From contig JAJECB010000515.1 in NCBI GenBank assembly GCA_022822245.1, positions 1-7,347 of the forward strand: a stretch of 7,347 nt of DNA. The letters are read 5' to 3'. The notes beneath the pieces are model-generated. The model was given only the letters and a program-made list of their open reading frames with translations, was not told the DNA's origin and searched no databases. How positions within the stretch are numbered: position 1 is the stretch's first letter; every line of letters starts with the position of its first letter. Made by a program: the position numbers and the translations under genes. This document shows, in pieces, positions 1-5,777 of this stretch. Source of the stretch: Gammaproteobacteria bacterium. GTDB lineage: Bacteria > Pseudomonadota > Gammaproteobacteria > HK1.

Positions 1-54
1 GGCTACGCCTTCAGCAGCGCGCATGCGCTCTTTCGGTCCGTGCGGCCAGTCACA

Positions 55-69
55 GCGCCGTCTCGGCGC
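55..69 (-). terminator. Weak GC hairpin after the aldolase-like gene
   Basis: A 6-bp perfect stem, GCGCCG at 55-60 and CGGCGC at 64-69 with a TCT loop, lies about 50 nt beyond the stop codon of the leftward aldolase-like gene. No T-run follows it on the minus strand, so it is not a classic intrinsic terminator. An AT-rich mini-dyad, AAAAT/ATTTT at 80-94, lies between it and the stop codon. In DNA this GC-rich, a 6-bp stem may be chance, so confidence is low. Confidence 0.2.
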
Positions 70-117
70 CCTCGCGACGAAAATCGGTAATTTTGCGAAC
101 CGGTATGTATCGGGCGG

Positions 118-1062
118 TCAGGAAGCCCTCGGAAGCAGCAGCCCGGACAGCTCCAACGCCTCGCGCAGCATCTCCCGTTCCGCCCCGTCCAGCGGACCGA
201 TGGGCGGACGCACGCGGTCGTTCTCGAGCTTTCCGAGCAACTGGAGGCAGGTCTTCAATCGCGCGGTCGCGTGGCTGCCGGGCGGGATGCCGTATACCAC
301 CTTCGCGAGCGGGTAGATGATCTCGTGCGCGGCCCGGGCGGCCGCGAGATCGCCCGCCCGCACCGCCCGGTCCAGTCGCACGATGGCTTCGGGGATCACG
401 ACCGCGAGGCTGACGAGGCTCCCCTCGCTGCCCACGACGTAGCTCGTGAGCAAGTGCTCGTCGCCCGAACCCATCACCGCCACGTGCGGCGCGACCGACT
501 TGATGAGCCGCCGATTGGCCTCGTAGGCGGCGACCTCCCAGCTCCCCTCCTTGATTGCGACCACCCGAGGAAGCCGCACGAGCTCCGCCAGGACCTCCGG
601 CGGGTAGGCGAAGCCGCTCGCGGCGGGGCCCTGGAAGAGCATGACCGGCACGTCCACGGCCTCGACGATGACCCGGTGATGGTTCAGGGCCACGCCCCTG
701 TCCTGGCCGCCCGCCCAGGCGTTGGGCGGAAACACCATGACCGCGTCGGCGCCGGCCGCCACCACCTTGCTGGCGAGATCCGCCGCCTCCCGGCTTCCCT
801 CGCGGTTGACGCCCGAGACGACGATCGCACGGTCACCGATCGCGTCGGACACGATCTCCGCCACGCGCCGCGTCTCGCGATTCGTGAGGAGAAAGTTCTC
901 GCCGGCATGGCCGTTGCAGAGGACGCCGACGATGCCGTCGACGTCCGCGAGGCCGGTGACGTGGCGCGCCACCGCCGCTTCGTCCACCGCGCCGTCGCGC
1001 GTGAAGGGACACAACGTGGCGGGATAGATGCCGTGGAATCCGTCCGGATGGGCTGGGAGCAT
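118..1062 (-). CDS. DapA/NanA-superfamily Schiff-base aldolase/lyase, atypical active site
   Basis: This encodes a 314-residue protein of the dihydrodipicolinate synthase / N-acetylneuraminate lyase superfamily (class I, lysine-dependent, TIM barrel), at the usual family length. Visible marks are the N-terminal GIYPATLCPF strand (11-20), GHAGEN at 51-56 in place of the family GTTGES, the Schiff-base lysine K171 in VVAIKEGS, GSGDEHLL (198-205) and GSEGSLVS (211-218). The usual YNxPSRTG segment reads LFQGPAASG (142-150), so the catalytic Tyr is F143 and the carboxylate-binding Arg is A148. F143 to K171 is 28 residues, the same as Y133 to K161 in E. coli DapA. The YYNRP segment carrying Tyr107 is also replaced (VFPPNAW, 110-116). 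Imine chemistry on a 2-oxo acid is plausible, but DHDPS activity is not. The start is supported by CCTCC at 1070-1074 (GGAGG on the minus strand), 7 nt from the ATG. It is the last gene of the leftward arm, 154 nt after the CoA-transferase. The substrate is unknown. Confidence 0.93.
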   Translation of the reverse strand: MLPAHPDGFHGIYPATLCPFTRDGAVDEAAVARHVTGLADVDGIVGVLCNGHAGENFLLTNRETRRVAEIVSDAIGDRAIVVSGVNREGSREAADLASKVVAAGADAVMVFPPNAWAGGQDRGVALNHHRVIVEAVDVPVMLFQGPAASGFAYPPEVLAELVRLPRVVAIKEGSWEVAAYEANRRLIKSVAPHVAVMGSGDEHLLTSYVVGSEGSLVSLAVVIPEAIVRLDRAVRAGDLAAARAAHEIIYPLAKVVYGIPPGSHATARLKTCLQLLGKLENDRVRPPIGPLDGAEREMLREALELSGLLLPRAS

Positions 1063-1120
1063 GCTCGTGCCTCCGTTTCTTCCTTCAGCGCGGAATTCTC
1101 GTCAACTTCCTGCCCGCGGC

Positions 1121-1147
1121 GGCCCGCCCCGGCCGCATTGGCGGGCC
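1121..1147 (-). other. Inverted repeat between CoA-transferase A and the aldolase-like gene
   Basis: An 8-bp perfect inverted repeat, GGCCCGCC at 1121-1128 and GGCGGGCC at 1140-1147, has an 11-nt loop. It sits in the 154-nt gap about 70 nt after the CoA-transferase stop and about 60 nt before the aldolase-like start. No T-run follows, so an intercistronic mRNA-processing or stability hairpin fits better than a terminator. High GC makes chance occurrence possible. Confidence 0.35.
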
Positions 1148-1216
1148 ATGTTCCCTCGCGCCGCTTCCGCGAAGTGCTCGACTGCGGCGTCGGCGAACCT
1201 CGACCCCCGCGCCCCG

Positions 1217-2449
1217 TCACCGCGGCGCCGGCGCGGCGGCCGATCCACGGCCCACATCCTGCGCCGCGGCGACGACCACTTCACCGGCGACGAAGCCCTC
1301 GATCTCCTCGCGAGCGTAGCCGAGCTCGGCGAGGATCTCGCGGCTGTGCTCGCCCGCCGCGAGCGGCATGTGCCGAAAGTCCGGAAGCGCGCCGTCGTAG
1401 CGCAGCGGGTGGTTGACGAGGGTGGCCGTCCGGCCATCGCCTCCGACCGGTACCTCGCGGAAGCATTCGCTGAAGACGACCTGAGGGTCCGCCCGCAAGG
1501 CGTCATAGTCCTGGACCCGTTCGAACCACACGCCGTGGGCGTCGAACGCGGCCGCAAGCTCCGCGCATGACCAATCGCGGAGCTCCGCCGCGACCGCCCG
1601 CGCGTAGCGGTCGCGCTCGGCGTAGCGGTCGATTTCGTTGAGCGCACGCAAGGCGTCGCTGTCGAGCGCCTCCGCCACCTTGGCCGCCTCGTTCATGGAG
1701 AGCGCGATGTGGCCGTCGGCCACCCGATACACGCCGTAGGGCGCGTGGTGGTACCAGCTCCCGACATGGCGGTCGCGCGTGAAGACGTCCCCCTTCACCG
1801 TGCGAGCGAAGTACTTGGTGAGCGCCTCGGTCTGGAGATCGATGCCGGCGTTGAGGAGGCTGCCCTCGACCCGGGTCCCCTCGCCGGTCCGGAGGCGGCG
1901 GACGTAGCCGGCGAGGACGCCCATGGCGAGCAGCGCCCCGCCGTGCTGGTCGACGATGGCCGCTCCGACCGCGGTGGGGCCGATCTCGTGGTTGGCGGTG
2001 ACCGCCATCAGCCCCGAGCGCGCCTGCATCAACAGGTCCTGCCCCGGACGGTCCTTCATCGGTCCCGCCGCGCCGAGGCCCGTCGCGGACGCGTACACGA
2101 TCTCCGGCTTGCGACGGCGAAGCGTCTCATAGCCGAGGCCGAGCCGCTCCATCACCCCCGGACGAAAGTTCTCCACCACCACGTCGGCCCAGTCGACGAG
2201 CCGGTCCATGATGTCCTTCGCGGCCGGGTTCTTGAGGTCGATGGCGAGGCTTCGCTTGTTGCGATTGGCGCACATCAGAAAGGCGCTGACGCCGTCCACG
2301 TACGACTCCCCGCCCGACCAGTGCCGCTCGAACGCACCGCCCGGCGGCTCGATCTTGATGACGTCCGCGCCCATGTCGGCAAGGTACTGGGTGCACGCGG
2401 GCCCCTGCAGATAGTGGCAAAAACTCAGTACGTGCATGTCCACGAGCAT
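1217..2449 (-). CDS. CaiB/BaiF (class III) CoA-transferase, copy A
   Basis: This is a 410-residue cytoplasmic enzyme of the CaiB/BaiF (formyl-CoA transferase/carnitine-CoA transferase) family, at the usual length of about 400. These enzymes move CoA between carboxylates through an aspartyl-CoA anhydride. Visible are GPACTQYLADMGADVIKIEP (16-35), RNKRSLAIDLK (63-73), VVVENFRPGVMERLGLGYE (90-108), YASATG (119-124) and DRPGQDLL (133-140), with D138 the expected nucleophile. I start at 2449 rather than further upstream because the family fold begins there. CTCC at 2460-2463 gives GGAG 10 nt before the ATG, and the upstream extension is R/P-rich and unlike the family. It begins 31 nt after copy B ends, so the two are probably cotranscribed. 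The proteins are clear paralogues: I count 38 identical of 62 aligned residues from the HYLQGP/HMLMGP segment to DLK. They may act as a heteromer, as BbsEF and SmtAB do, or as two enzymes. The substrates cannot be assigned. Confidence 0.94.
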   Translation of the reverse strand: MLVDMHVLSFCHYLQGPACTQYLADMGADVIKIEPPGGAFERHWSGGESYVDGVSAFLMCANRNKRSLAIDLKNPAAKDIMDRLVDWADVVVENFRPGVMERLGLGYETLRRRKPEIVYASATGLGAAGPMKDRPGQDLLMQARSGLMAVTANHEIGPTAVGAAIVDQHGGALLAMGVLAGYVRRLRTGEGTRVEGSLLNAGIDLQTEALTKYFARTVKGDVFTRDRHVGSWYHHAPYGVYRVADGHIALSMNEAAKVAEALDSDALRALNEIDRYAERDRYARAVAAELRDWSCAELAAAFDAHGVWFERVQDYDALRADPQVVFSECFREVPVGGDGRTATLVNHPLRYDGALPDFRHMPLAAGEHSREILAELGYAREEIEGFVAGEVVVAAAQDVGRGSAAAPAPR

Positions 2450-2480
2450 GGTTGTCGCGCTCCGTTCCGGGCCGCCCGAC

Positions 2481-3692
2481 TCAGGCGGGGGCGGCCGGCT
2501 CTCCGCAGTGCACCACCCCGGCCTCGGCCAGCGCGTCCGTCTCGTCGGGCCCGTAGCCGATCTCGGCCAGGATCTCGCGGCTCTGCGCGCCGAGCGGCTG
2601 TGGCGCCAGACGCACACCGGGCCGCTCTCCGTCGTAGGTCACGGGGTGGCTCACCATCGTGATCGGCGCGCCCGTCGCGCCCGGCACCGTGACGAACGAG
2701 CCGTTGTGGGCAACCTGGGGATCCTCGAGAAGGGCGTCGTAGTCCTGGACGGGGGCATGCCATACGCCGGGGTGATCGGACAGATGCTCGATCCATTCGC
2801 CGGTCGTGCGCGTGGCTACCACGTCGCGGAGCGCCGGGATGAATTCCTCCCGGCGGGCGAAGGCGTCGGATTCCGCGACTCCGGCGAACGCGGGCAGCTC
2901 GAACGCGGCCGCGAGCGCGTCCATGCTGCTCATGGAAAGAGCGAGATGGCCGTCGGCGGTCGCGTAGATCCCGTACGGAACCGCGCTGAACCAGGCCGCG
3001 ATGTTTCCCGGGCCGCGCGGAGATCCGGTTCGATGGCCGTTCAGGAAACAGCCAAGGGATTCGAACTGCATGTCGAGGCTGGCCGAGAGAAGGTCCACGT
3101 CGACGCGCCGTCCGCGCCCGCCGTCCTCGCCCCGTCCGATGACCGCGGCGAGTATCCCGAGGGCGAGAAGCGCGGCGCCGTGATGATCGACGACCGTCGG
3201 CCCCACCGGGACCGGCGGACCGTCCGAGTCGCCGGTTGCGGATGCGAGTCCGGAGAGGGCCTGGACGAGCAGATCCTGTCCCGGCCGATCACGGTAGGGC
3301 CCGTCGCGGCCGTACCCGGTGGCCGAAGCGTAGATGATCCGGGGGTTGAGGCTCCGGCAGTCCTCGTAGCCGAGCCCGAGCTTCTCCATGCTCCCGGGCC
3401 GGAAGTTCTCCATCACCACGTCCGACGACCGCACGAGACGCCGCGCGATCTCCTTCCCGGCCTCTGCCTTGAGGTCGAGGGCGAGGCTTCGCTTGTTCCG
3501 CGCGACGGTGAGGTGATTGACGCTCTGGCCGTCGACGAAGAGGTTTCCCACCGCCCAGTTGCGTTGGAACGCCCCGCCGGTAGGCTCCACGCTGATCACG
3601 TCGGCCCCGAGATCGGCGAGGTACTGCGCGGCCGCCGGCCCCATCAGCATGTGGTTGAAGCTCGCGACCCGTATGTCCTTGAGAAGATTCAT
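2481..3692 (-). CDS. CaiB/BaiF (class III) CoA-transferase, copy B
   Basis: This is a 403-residue class III CoA-transferase, the first enzyme gene after dctP on the leftward arm. It has GPAAAQYLADLGADVISVEP (18-37), a GGAFQRNW segment (39-46), RNKRSLALDLK (65-75), VVMENFRPGSMEKLGLGYE (92-110), YASATGYG (121-128) and DRPGQDLL (135-142). D140 is the expected anhydride-forming aspartate. The ATG at 3692 is chosen because the family fold (LLKDIRV...) starts there and upstream sequence is not family-like. The Shine-Dalgarno is weak (only GGG about 7 nt before the ATG), in contrast with the strong site of dctP. Both paralogues keep the Asp, so sequence does not show which would be catalytic in a heteromer. 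The 160-nt gap to dctP holds a strong hairpin (3795-3822), so full expression probably needs read-through from dctP. Neighbouring TRAP genes suggest it activates the imported carboxylate. Confidence 0.94.
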   Translation of the reverse strand: MNLLKDIRVASFNHMLMGPAAAQYLADLGADVISVEPTGGAFQRNWAVGNLFVDGQSVNHLTVARNKRSLALDLKAEAGKEIARRLVRSSDVVMENFRPGSMEKLGLGYEDCRSLNPRIIYASATGYGRDGPYRDRPGQDLLVQALSGLASATGDSDGPPVPVGPTVVDHHGAALLALGILAAVIGRGEDGGRGRRVDVDLLSASLDMQFESLGCFLNGHRTGSPRGPGNIAAWFSAVPYGIYATADGHLALSMSSMDALAAAFELPAFAGVAESDAFARREEFIPALRDVVATRTTGEWIEHLSDHPGVWHAPVQDYDALLEDPQVAHNGSFVTVPGATGAPITMVSHPVTYDGERPGVRLAPQPLGAQSREILAEIGYGPDETDALAEAGVVHCGEPAAPA

Positions 3693-3794
3693 GGTGCAGC
3701 CCGTGATCTCACCCGATTTCGGGACGGGACGCCGTAATCGCCTCTCGACCCGGGAATAAAGAGTCCGGCATCCGGCTTCGAGACGACAGGGGAG

Positions 3795-3822
3795 CCCGGG
3801 CGCTCCGGCGGGAGCGCCCGGG
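3795..3822 (-). terminator. Strong 12-bp hairpin in the dctP-CoA-transferase gap
   Basis: A perfect 12-bp inverted repeat, CCCGGGCGCTCC at 3795-3806 and GGAGCGCCCGGG at 3811-3822 with a GGCG loop, lies about 30 nt beyond the dctP stop codon. On the transcribed minus strand it is followed by CTCCCCTGTCGTCT, which has no U-run. It is therefore either a weak intrinsic terminator (partial read-through) or a 3' stabilising hairpin. Either would raise binding-protein mRNA over the downstream enzymes, a known pattern for ABC and TRAP binding-protein operons. The structure is directly visible; the role is inferred. Confidence 0.65.
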
Positions 3823-3852
3823 TCGACGGTTCGGACCCGTTCTTCGGAACCT

Positions 3853-4863
3853 CTACATGGCCGCCTTGGCTTCCTCGCGCAGGAGCTCCAACAGTGCCTC
3901 CGCCCCGAGGTTCTTGGCGAACTCGTCGTGCAGGTGGGCCGTCCTCGCGACGAACGGGGCGGTATCCACCTCGTTGACGACGATGCCGGCATCGACGACC
4001 TGCCGCATGAACCGCTCGTTGGCCTGCCGGTCGTAGAAACGGCCGACCGCGGTGGCCATCGCGCCCGCCTCCAGCACGATCTTCTGCAGGTCCGGCGGCA
4101 GCTTCTGATAGGTCTTCTCGCTCATCATGGTGATGCCGGTGGCAACCATGTGGCTGGTGAGCGAGTAGTACTTGATGCCCTCGTAATGCTTCATGTTCCA
4201 GAGGAACATCGGGGAGTTCTCGGCCGCGTCGATGGTCTTGGTCATGAGGCCCGTGTACACCTCGGAGAAGGCCATCGCGGTCGGGACGGCGCCGAGCGCC
4301 TTCCAGCTCTTGACCTGGGTGTCGGAGGTCATGACCCGGATCTTGAGCCCCTCCAGATCTTCCGGCGTGTTGACCGGACGCACGCTGTTGTAGACGCTGC
4401 GGGTGCCGGCGGTAGTCATCCCGAGGGCCCGCCAGTCGCCCGACTCGCCGACCACCTCCGCCAGGGCAGCGAAGAAACGGCCGTCGCTCGCGACGATCCG
4501 CTCCCGGTGCATCGCGTTCTGGATGATGTAGGGCACGCCGAGGAGACCCGCCTTCGGGATGTGCCCGCCGATGTTGCCGACCGAGGAGCCGGCGCAGTCG
4601 ACGGTGCCGATCTTCATGTTCTCGACGAGCTGCGCCTCGTCGCCCAACTGGGCGCCCCCAATGACCTTGACCTCGATGCGCCCGCCGGAGAGCGGCTCGA
4701 CGAGGGTCTTGAACGTCTGCCAGATGACCTCGTAGAAGCTTTCCTTCGACTGGTCGTGGGCGCAGCGCAGGGTGAAGTCGGCAGCCAGCGCGGACATCGA
4801 GGAAAGGGAAAAGAGGGCCGCCGCGGCGATGCCGCCGGATACCCACCTGCTTGCCTTGGTCAT
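3853..4863 (-). CDS. dctP: TRAP transporter substrate-binding protein, DctP family
   Basis: This is a 336-residue periplasmic solute-binding protein of a tripartite ATP-independent (TRAP) transporter. It has a clear Sec signal: basic MTKASR, a hydrophobic stretch over about 8-24, and an ALA|AD cleavage site after residue 27. The mature domain follows the DctP pattern: FTLRCAHDQ (30-38), GGAQLGDEAQLVENMKIGTVD (69-89), NSVRPVNTPEDLEGLKIRV (159-177) with R176 at the usual carboxylate-binding arginine, then AMAFSEVYTGLMTKTIDAAENSP (196-218) and KYYSLTSHMV (231-240). These support an organic-acid ligand but do not identify it. The start is set by the signal peptide and a strong AGGAGGA (minus strand of 4871-4877), 7 nt upstream. 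It is divergent from dctQM, and the CoA-transferases lie downstream. Length is normal for the family and the reading frame is intact. DctP is a family label here, not evidence for C4-dicarboxylates. Confidence 0.96.
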   Translation of the reverse strand: MTKASRWVSGGIAAAALFSLSSMSALAADFTLRCAHDQSKESFYEVIWQTFKTLVEPLSGGRIEVKVIGGAQLGDEAQLVENMKIGTVDCAGSSVGNIGGHIPKAGLLGVPYIIQNAMHRERIVASDGRFFAALAEVVGESGDWRALGMTTAGTRSVYNSVRPVNTPEDLEGLKIRVMTSDTQVKSWKALGAVPTAMAFSEVYTGLMTKTIDAAENSPMFLWNMKHYEGIKYYSLTSHMVATGITMMSEKTYQKLPPDLQKIVLEAGAMATAVGRFYDRQANERFMRQVVDAGIVVNEVDTAPFVARTAHLHDEFAKNLGAEALLELLREEAKAAM

Positions 4864-4870
4864 GTTCGTC

Positions 4871-4877
4871 TCCTCCT
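4871..4877 (-). promoter_or_regulatory. Strong Shine-Dalgarno of dctP
   Basis: TCCTCCT on the plus strand reads AGGAGGA on the dctP strand, 7 nt from the ATG. It is the best ribosome-binding site in the window and selects 4863 as the start. Its strength fits the high level usually needed for a TRAP binding protein, compared with the weak sites before copy B, dctQ and dctM. Confidence 0.85.
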
Positions 4878-4880
4878 GGG

Positions 4881-4907
4881 TTCGCGAAATCTGGTTGCAA
4901 TCGCGAA
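4881..4907. promoter_or_regulatory. TTCGCGA/TCGCGAA inverted repeat beside the dctP RBS
   Basis: TTCGCGA (4881-4887) and TCGCGAA (4901-4907) form a perfect 7-bp inverted repeat with a 13-bp spacer. The left arm is part of the 8-bp palindrome TTCGCGAA. The spacer carries TTGCAA (4895-4900), a third small dyad. It ends only 4 nt from the dctP Shine-Dalgarno, so a bound protein or RNA fold here could control dctP. The regulator is unknown and none is encoded in the window. Confidence 0.35.
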
Positions 4908-4989
4908 GAATTTCTGGCGAAAACCGCAAATCCGCGAAACAGGGACGTTTACCGGCGAATCGCGGTCGAGCGCCCGATTCTGGTTGAAG

Positions 4990-5027
4990 GCCCGGGGCAT
5001 TGCAAACCGGGTTGCGAGTGCCCGGGC
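4990..5027. promoter_or_regulatory. Nested imperfect dyad, candidate operator
   Basis: The outer arms are GCCCGGGGCA (4990-4999) and TGCCCGGGC (5019-5027), pairing over 9 bp with one bulged G. They enclose the inner dyad GCAAACC/GGGTTGC (5002-5015), which pairs at six of seven positions. The inner part, TGCAAACCGGGTTGCGA, resembles LacI-family operators such as the PurR site (GCAAAC..GTTTGC), though with a CCGG centre and one mismatch. It lies about 130 bp from dctP and 245 bp from dctQ, suitable for shared control. Operator function is inferred. Confidence 0.4.
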
Positions 5028-5270
5028 AGCTCGGACACGCCGAATCGGCTCGCGGTCCGAGGCCGGAGATCGGCTGAGGGATGCCGGGATGGCCGCGACC
5101 CTTGCCGCGCGCATTCGGCGCGCGTGAGCCGCGTTCGCCCACGACGAGCGCTCCCGCGTCGCGCGGCGACGGTTCGCCATCGAGTCCCGCGCGCAGTCGA
5201 CGCGGGCGCGCTTGACGCGGCGCGGGCGCCCCTGTGTACTTCGGGGCATCGGGAGGCGGCGGGCAGGGGA

Positions 5271-5777
5271 GTGGGCACGGACACGCGAACGCAATGGGCG
5301 GGCCTGAGGCGGCTCAACAACCTCGTCGACACCGTCCTCGAGATCGTCTGCTCCATCCTCCTCACCGTCATGGTGACGACGATCTTCGTCCAGGTCCTCG
5401 CCCGGTACGTGTTCCTCGCATCGACGCCCTGGTCCGAGGAGATCGCGGTCTACTGCTTCATCTGGGTCGTGCTCCTGGGGACGAGTCTCGGGGTGCGGAG
5501 CCACGGACACCTCGTTGCCGACGTGCTCCCGGACGATCTCCCGGCATCCGTCGAGAAGGTCCTCGTCGCCCTCAGCCTGGGCCTCGTCACCGTCGTCGCC
5601 CTCGTGTTCCTGTGGTACGGGGCGGACTACGCACGGCTCGGAATCACCCGCCTCTCCTTCTCGATGGGCTTCCCCATGGTCTACATCTACGTCGGAATGC
5701 CCATTGCCGGGGCCGCCATGCTGCTCTTCCTCGTCGAGCGCTTCCACCTCCTCTTCGCGTCCGGACCGGAACATTGA
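5271..5777 (+). CDS. dctQ: TRAP transporter small membrane subunit, DctQ family
   Basis: This is the 168-residue small integral membrane subunit of the TRAP transporter, which associates with DctM to accept substrate from DctP. Four hydrophobic segments (about 20-43, 57-76, 95-117 and 135-156) match the DctQ topology. The conserved core is present: VLARYVF (42-48) and PWSEEIAVYCFIWVVLLGTS (53-72), followed by HGHLVADVLPDDLP (78-91). The start is a GTG at 5271. No in-frame ATG occurs before Met34 inside the first membrane segment, and upstream sequence is non-family. The ribosome-binding site is ambiguous: GGGAGG at 5251-5256 is 14 nt away and AGGGGA directly abuts the GTG, so the exact start is less certain than the gene. 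The size is normal. It overlaps dctM by 4 nt, so the two should be translationally coupled. Confidence 0.92.
   Translation: MGTDTRTQWAGLRRLNNLVDTVLEIVCSILLTVMVTTIFVQVLARYVFLASTPWSEEIAVYCFIWVVLLGTSLGVRSHGHLVADVLPDDLPASVEKVLVALSLGLVTVVALVFLWYGADYARLGITRLSFSMGFPMVYIYVGMPIAGAAMLLFLVERFHLLFASGPEH

Larger units (their letters stand above)
4864..5270. promoter_or_regulatory. Divergent intergenic control region, dctP / dctQ
   Basis: These 407 bp separate the divergent start codons and should hold both promoters. The dctP-proximal 100 bp is relatively AT-richer, and the remainder is very GC-rich. I found no convincing sigma-70 -10/-35 pair on either strand. A sigma-54-like GGCCCGGGGCATTGCA (4989-5004) has the GG and GC elements one base too far apart. 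The dctQ frame stays open through the region, but its translation is R/P/A-rich and unlike any family, so I treat it as non-coding. The visible structures are the dyads listed separately. GACGCGG also occurs twice (5199-5205 and 5214-5220), and a CGCGCGC/GCGCGCG hairpin spans 5106-5124. No small RNA or small gene is recognisable. Confidence 0.7.

Noticed and set aside
1..24. Possible minus-strand gene start (ATG at 24-22, MRAAEGVA) running off the left edge
   Set aside because: Only eight codons are visible and the RBS-like GAAAGAG is poor and close to the ATG.
271..1416. Long plus-strand open frame opposite the aldolase-like gene (also 1709-2662 and 2436-3737 opposite the CoA-transferases)
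   Set aside because: The translations are R/H/D/P-rich, match no family and mirror the well-supported minus-strand genes. They are antisense open frames expected at this GC content.
3689..4900. 403-codon minus-strand frame over dctP
   Set aside because: It is a shifted-frame shadow of dctP: H/R/G-rich, with no signal peptide. The DctP frame has the signal sequence, RBS and all family motifs.
4989..5004. Sigma-54-like promoter GGCCCGGGGCATTGCA
   Set aside because: The GG and GC elements are 11 bp apart instead of the required 10, and the site is about 270 bp from dctQ.
4851..5270. N-terminal extension of DctQ, open in frame across the divergent region
   Set aside because: The translated extension is R/P/A-rich without family similarity and overlaps the dctP start and RBS; DctQ proteins begin close to the first membrane segment.
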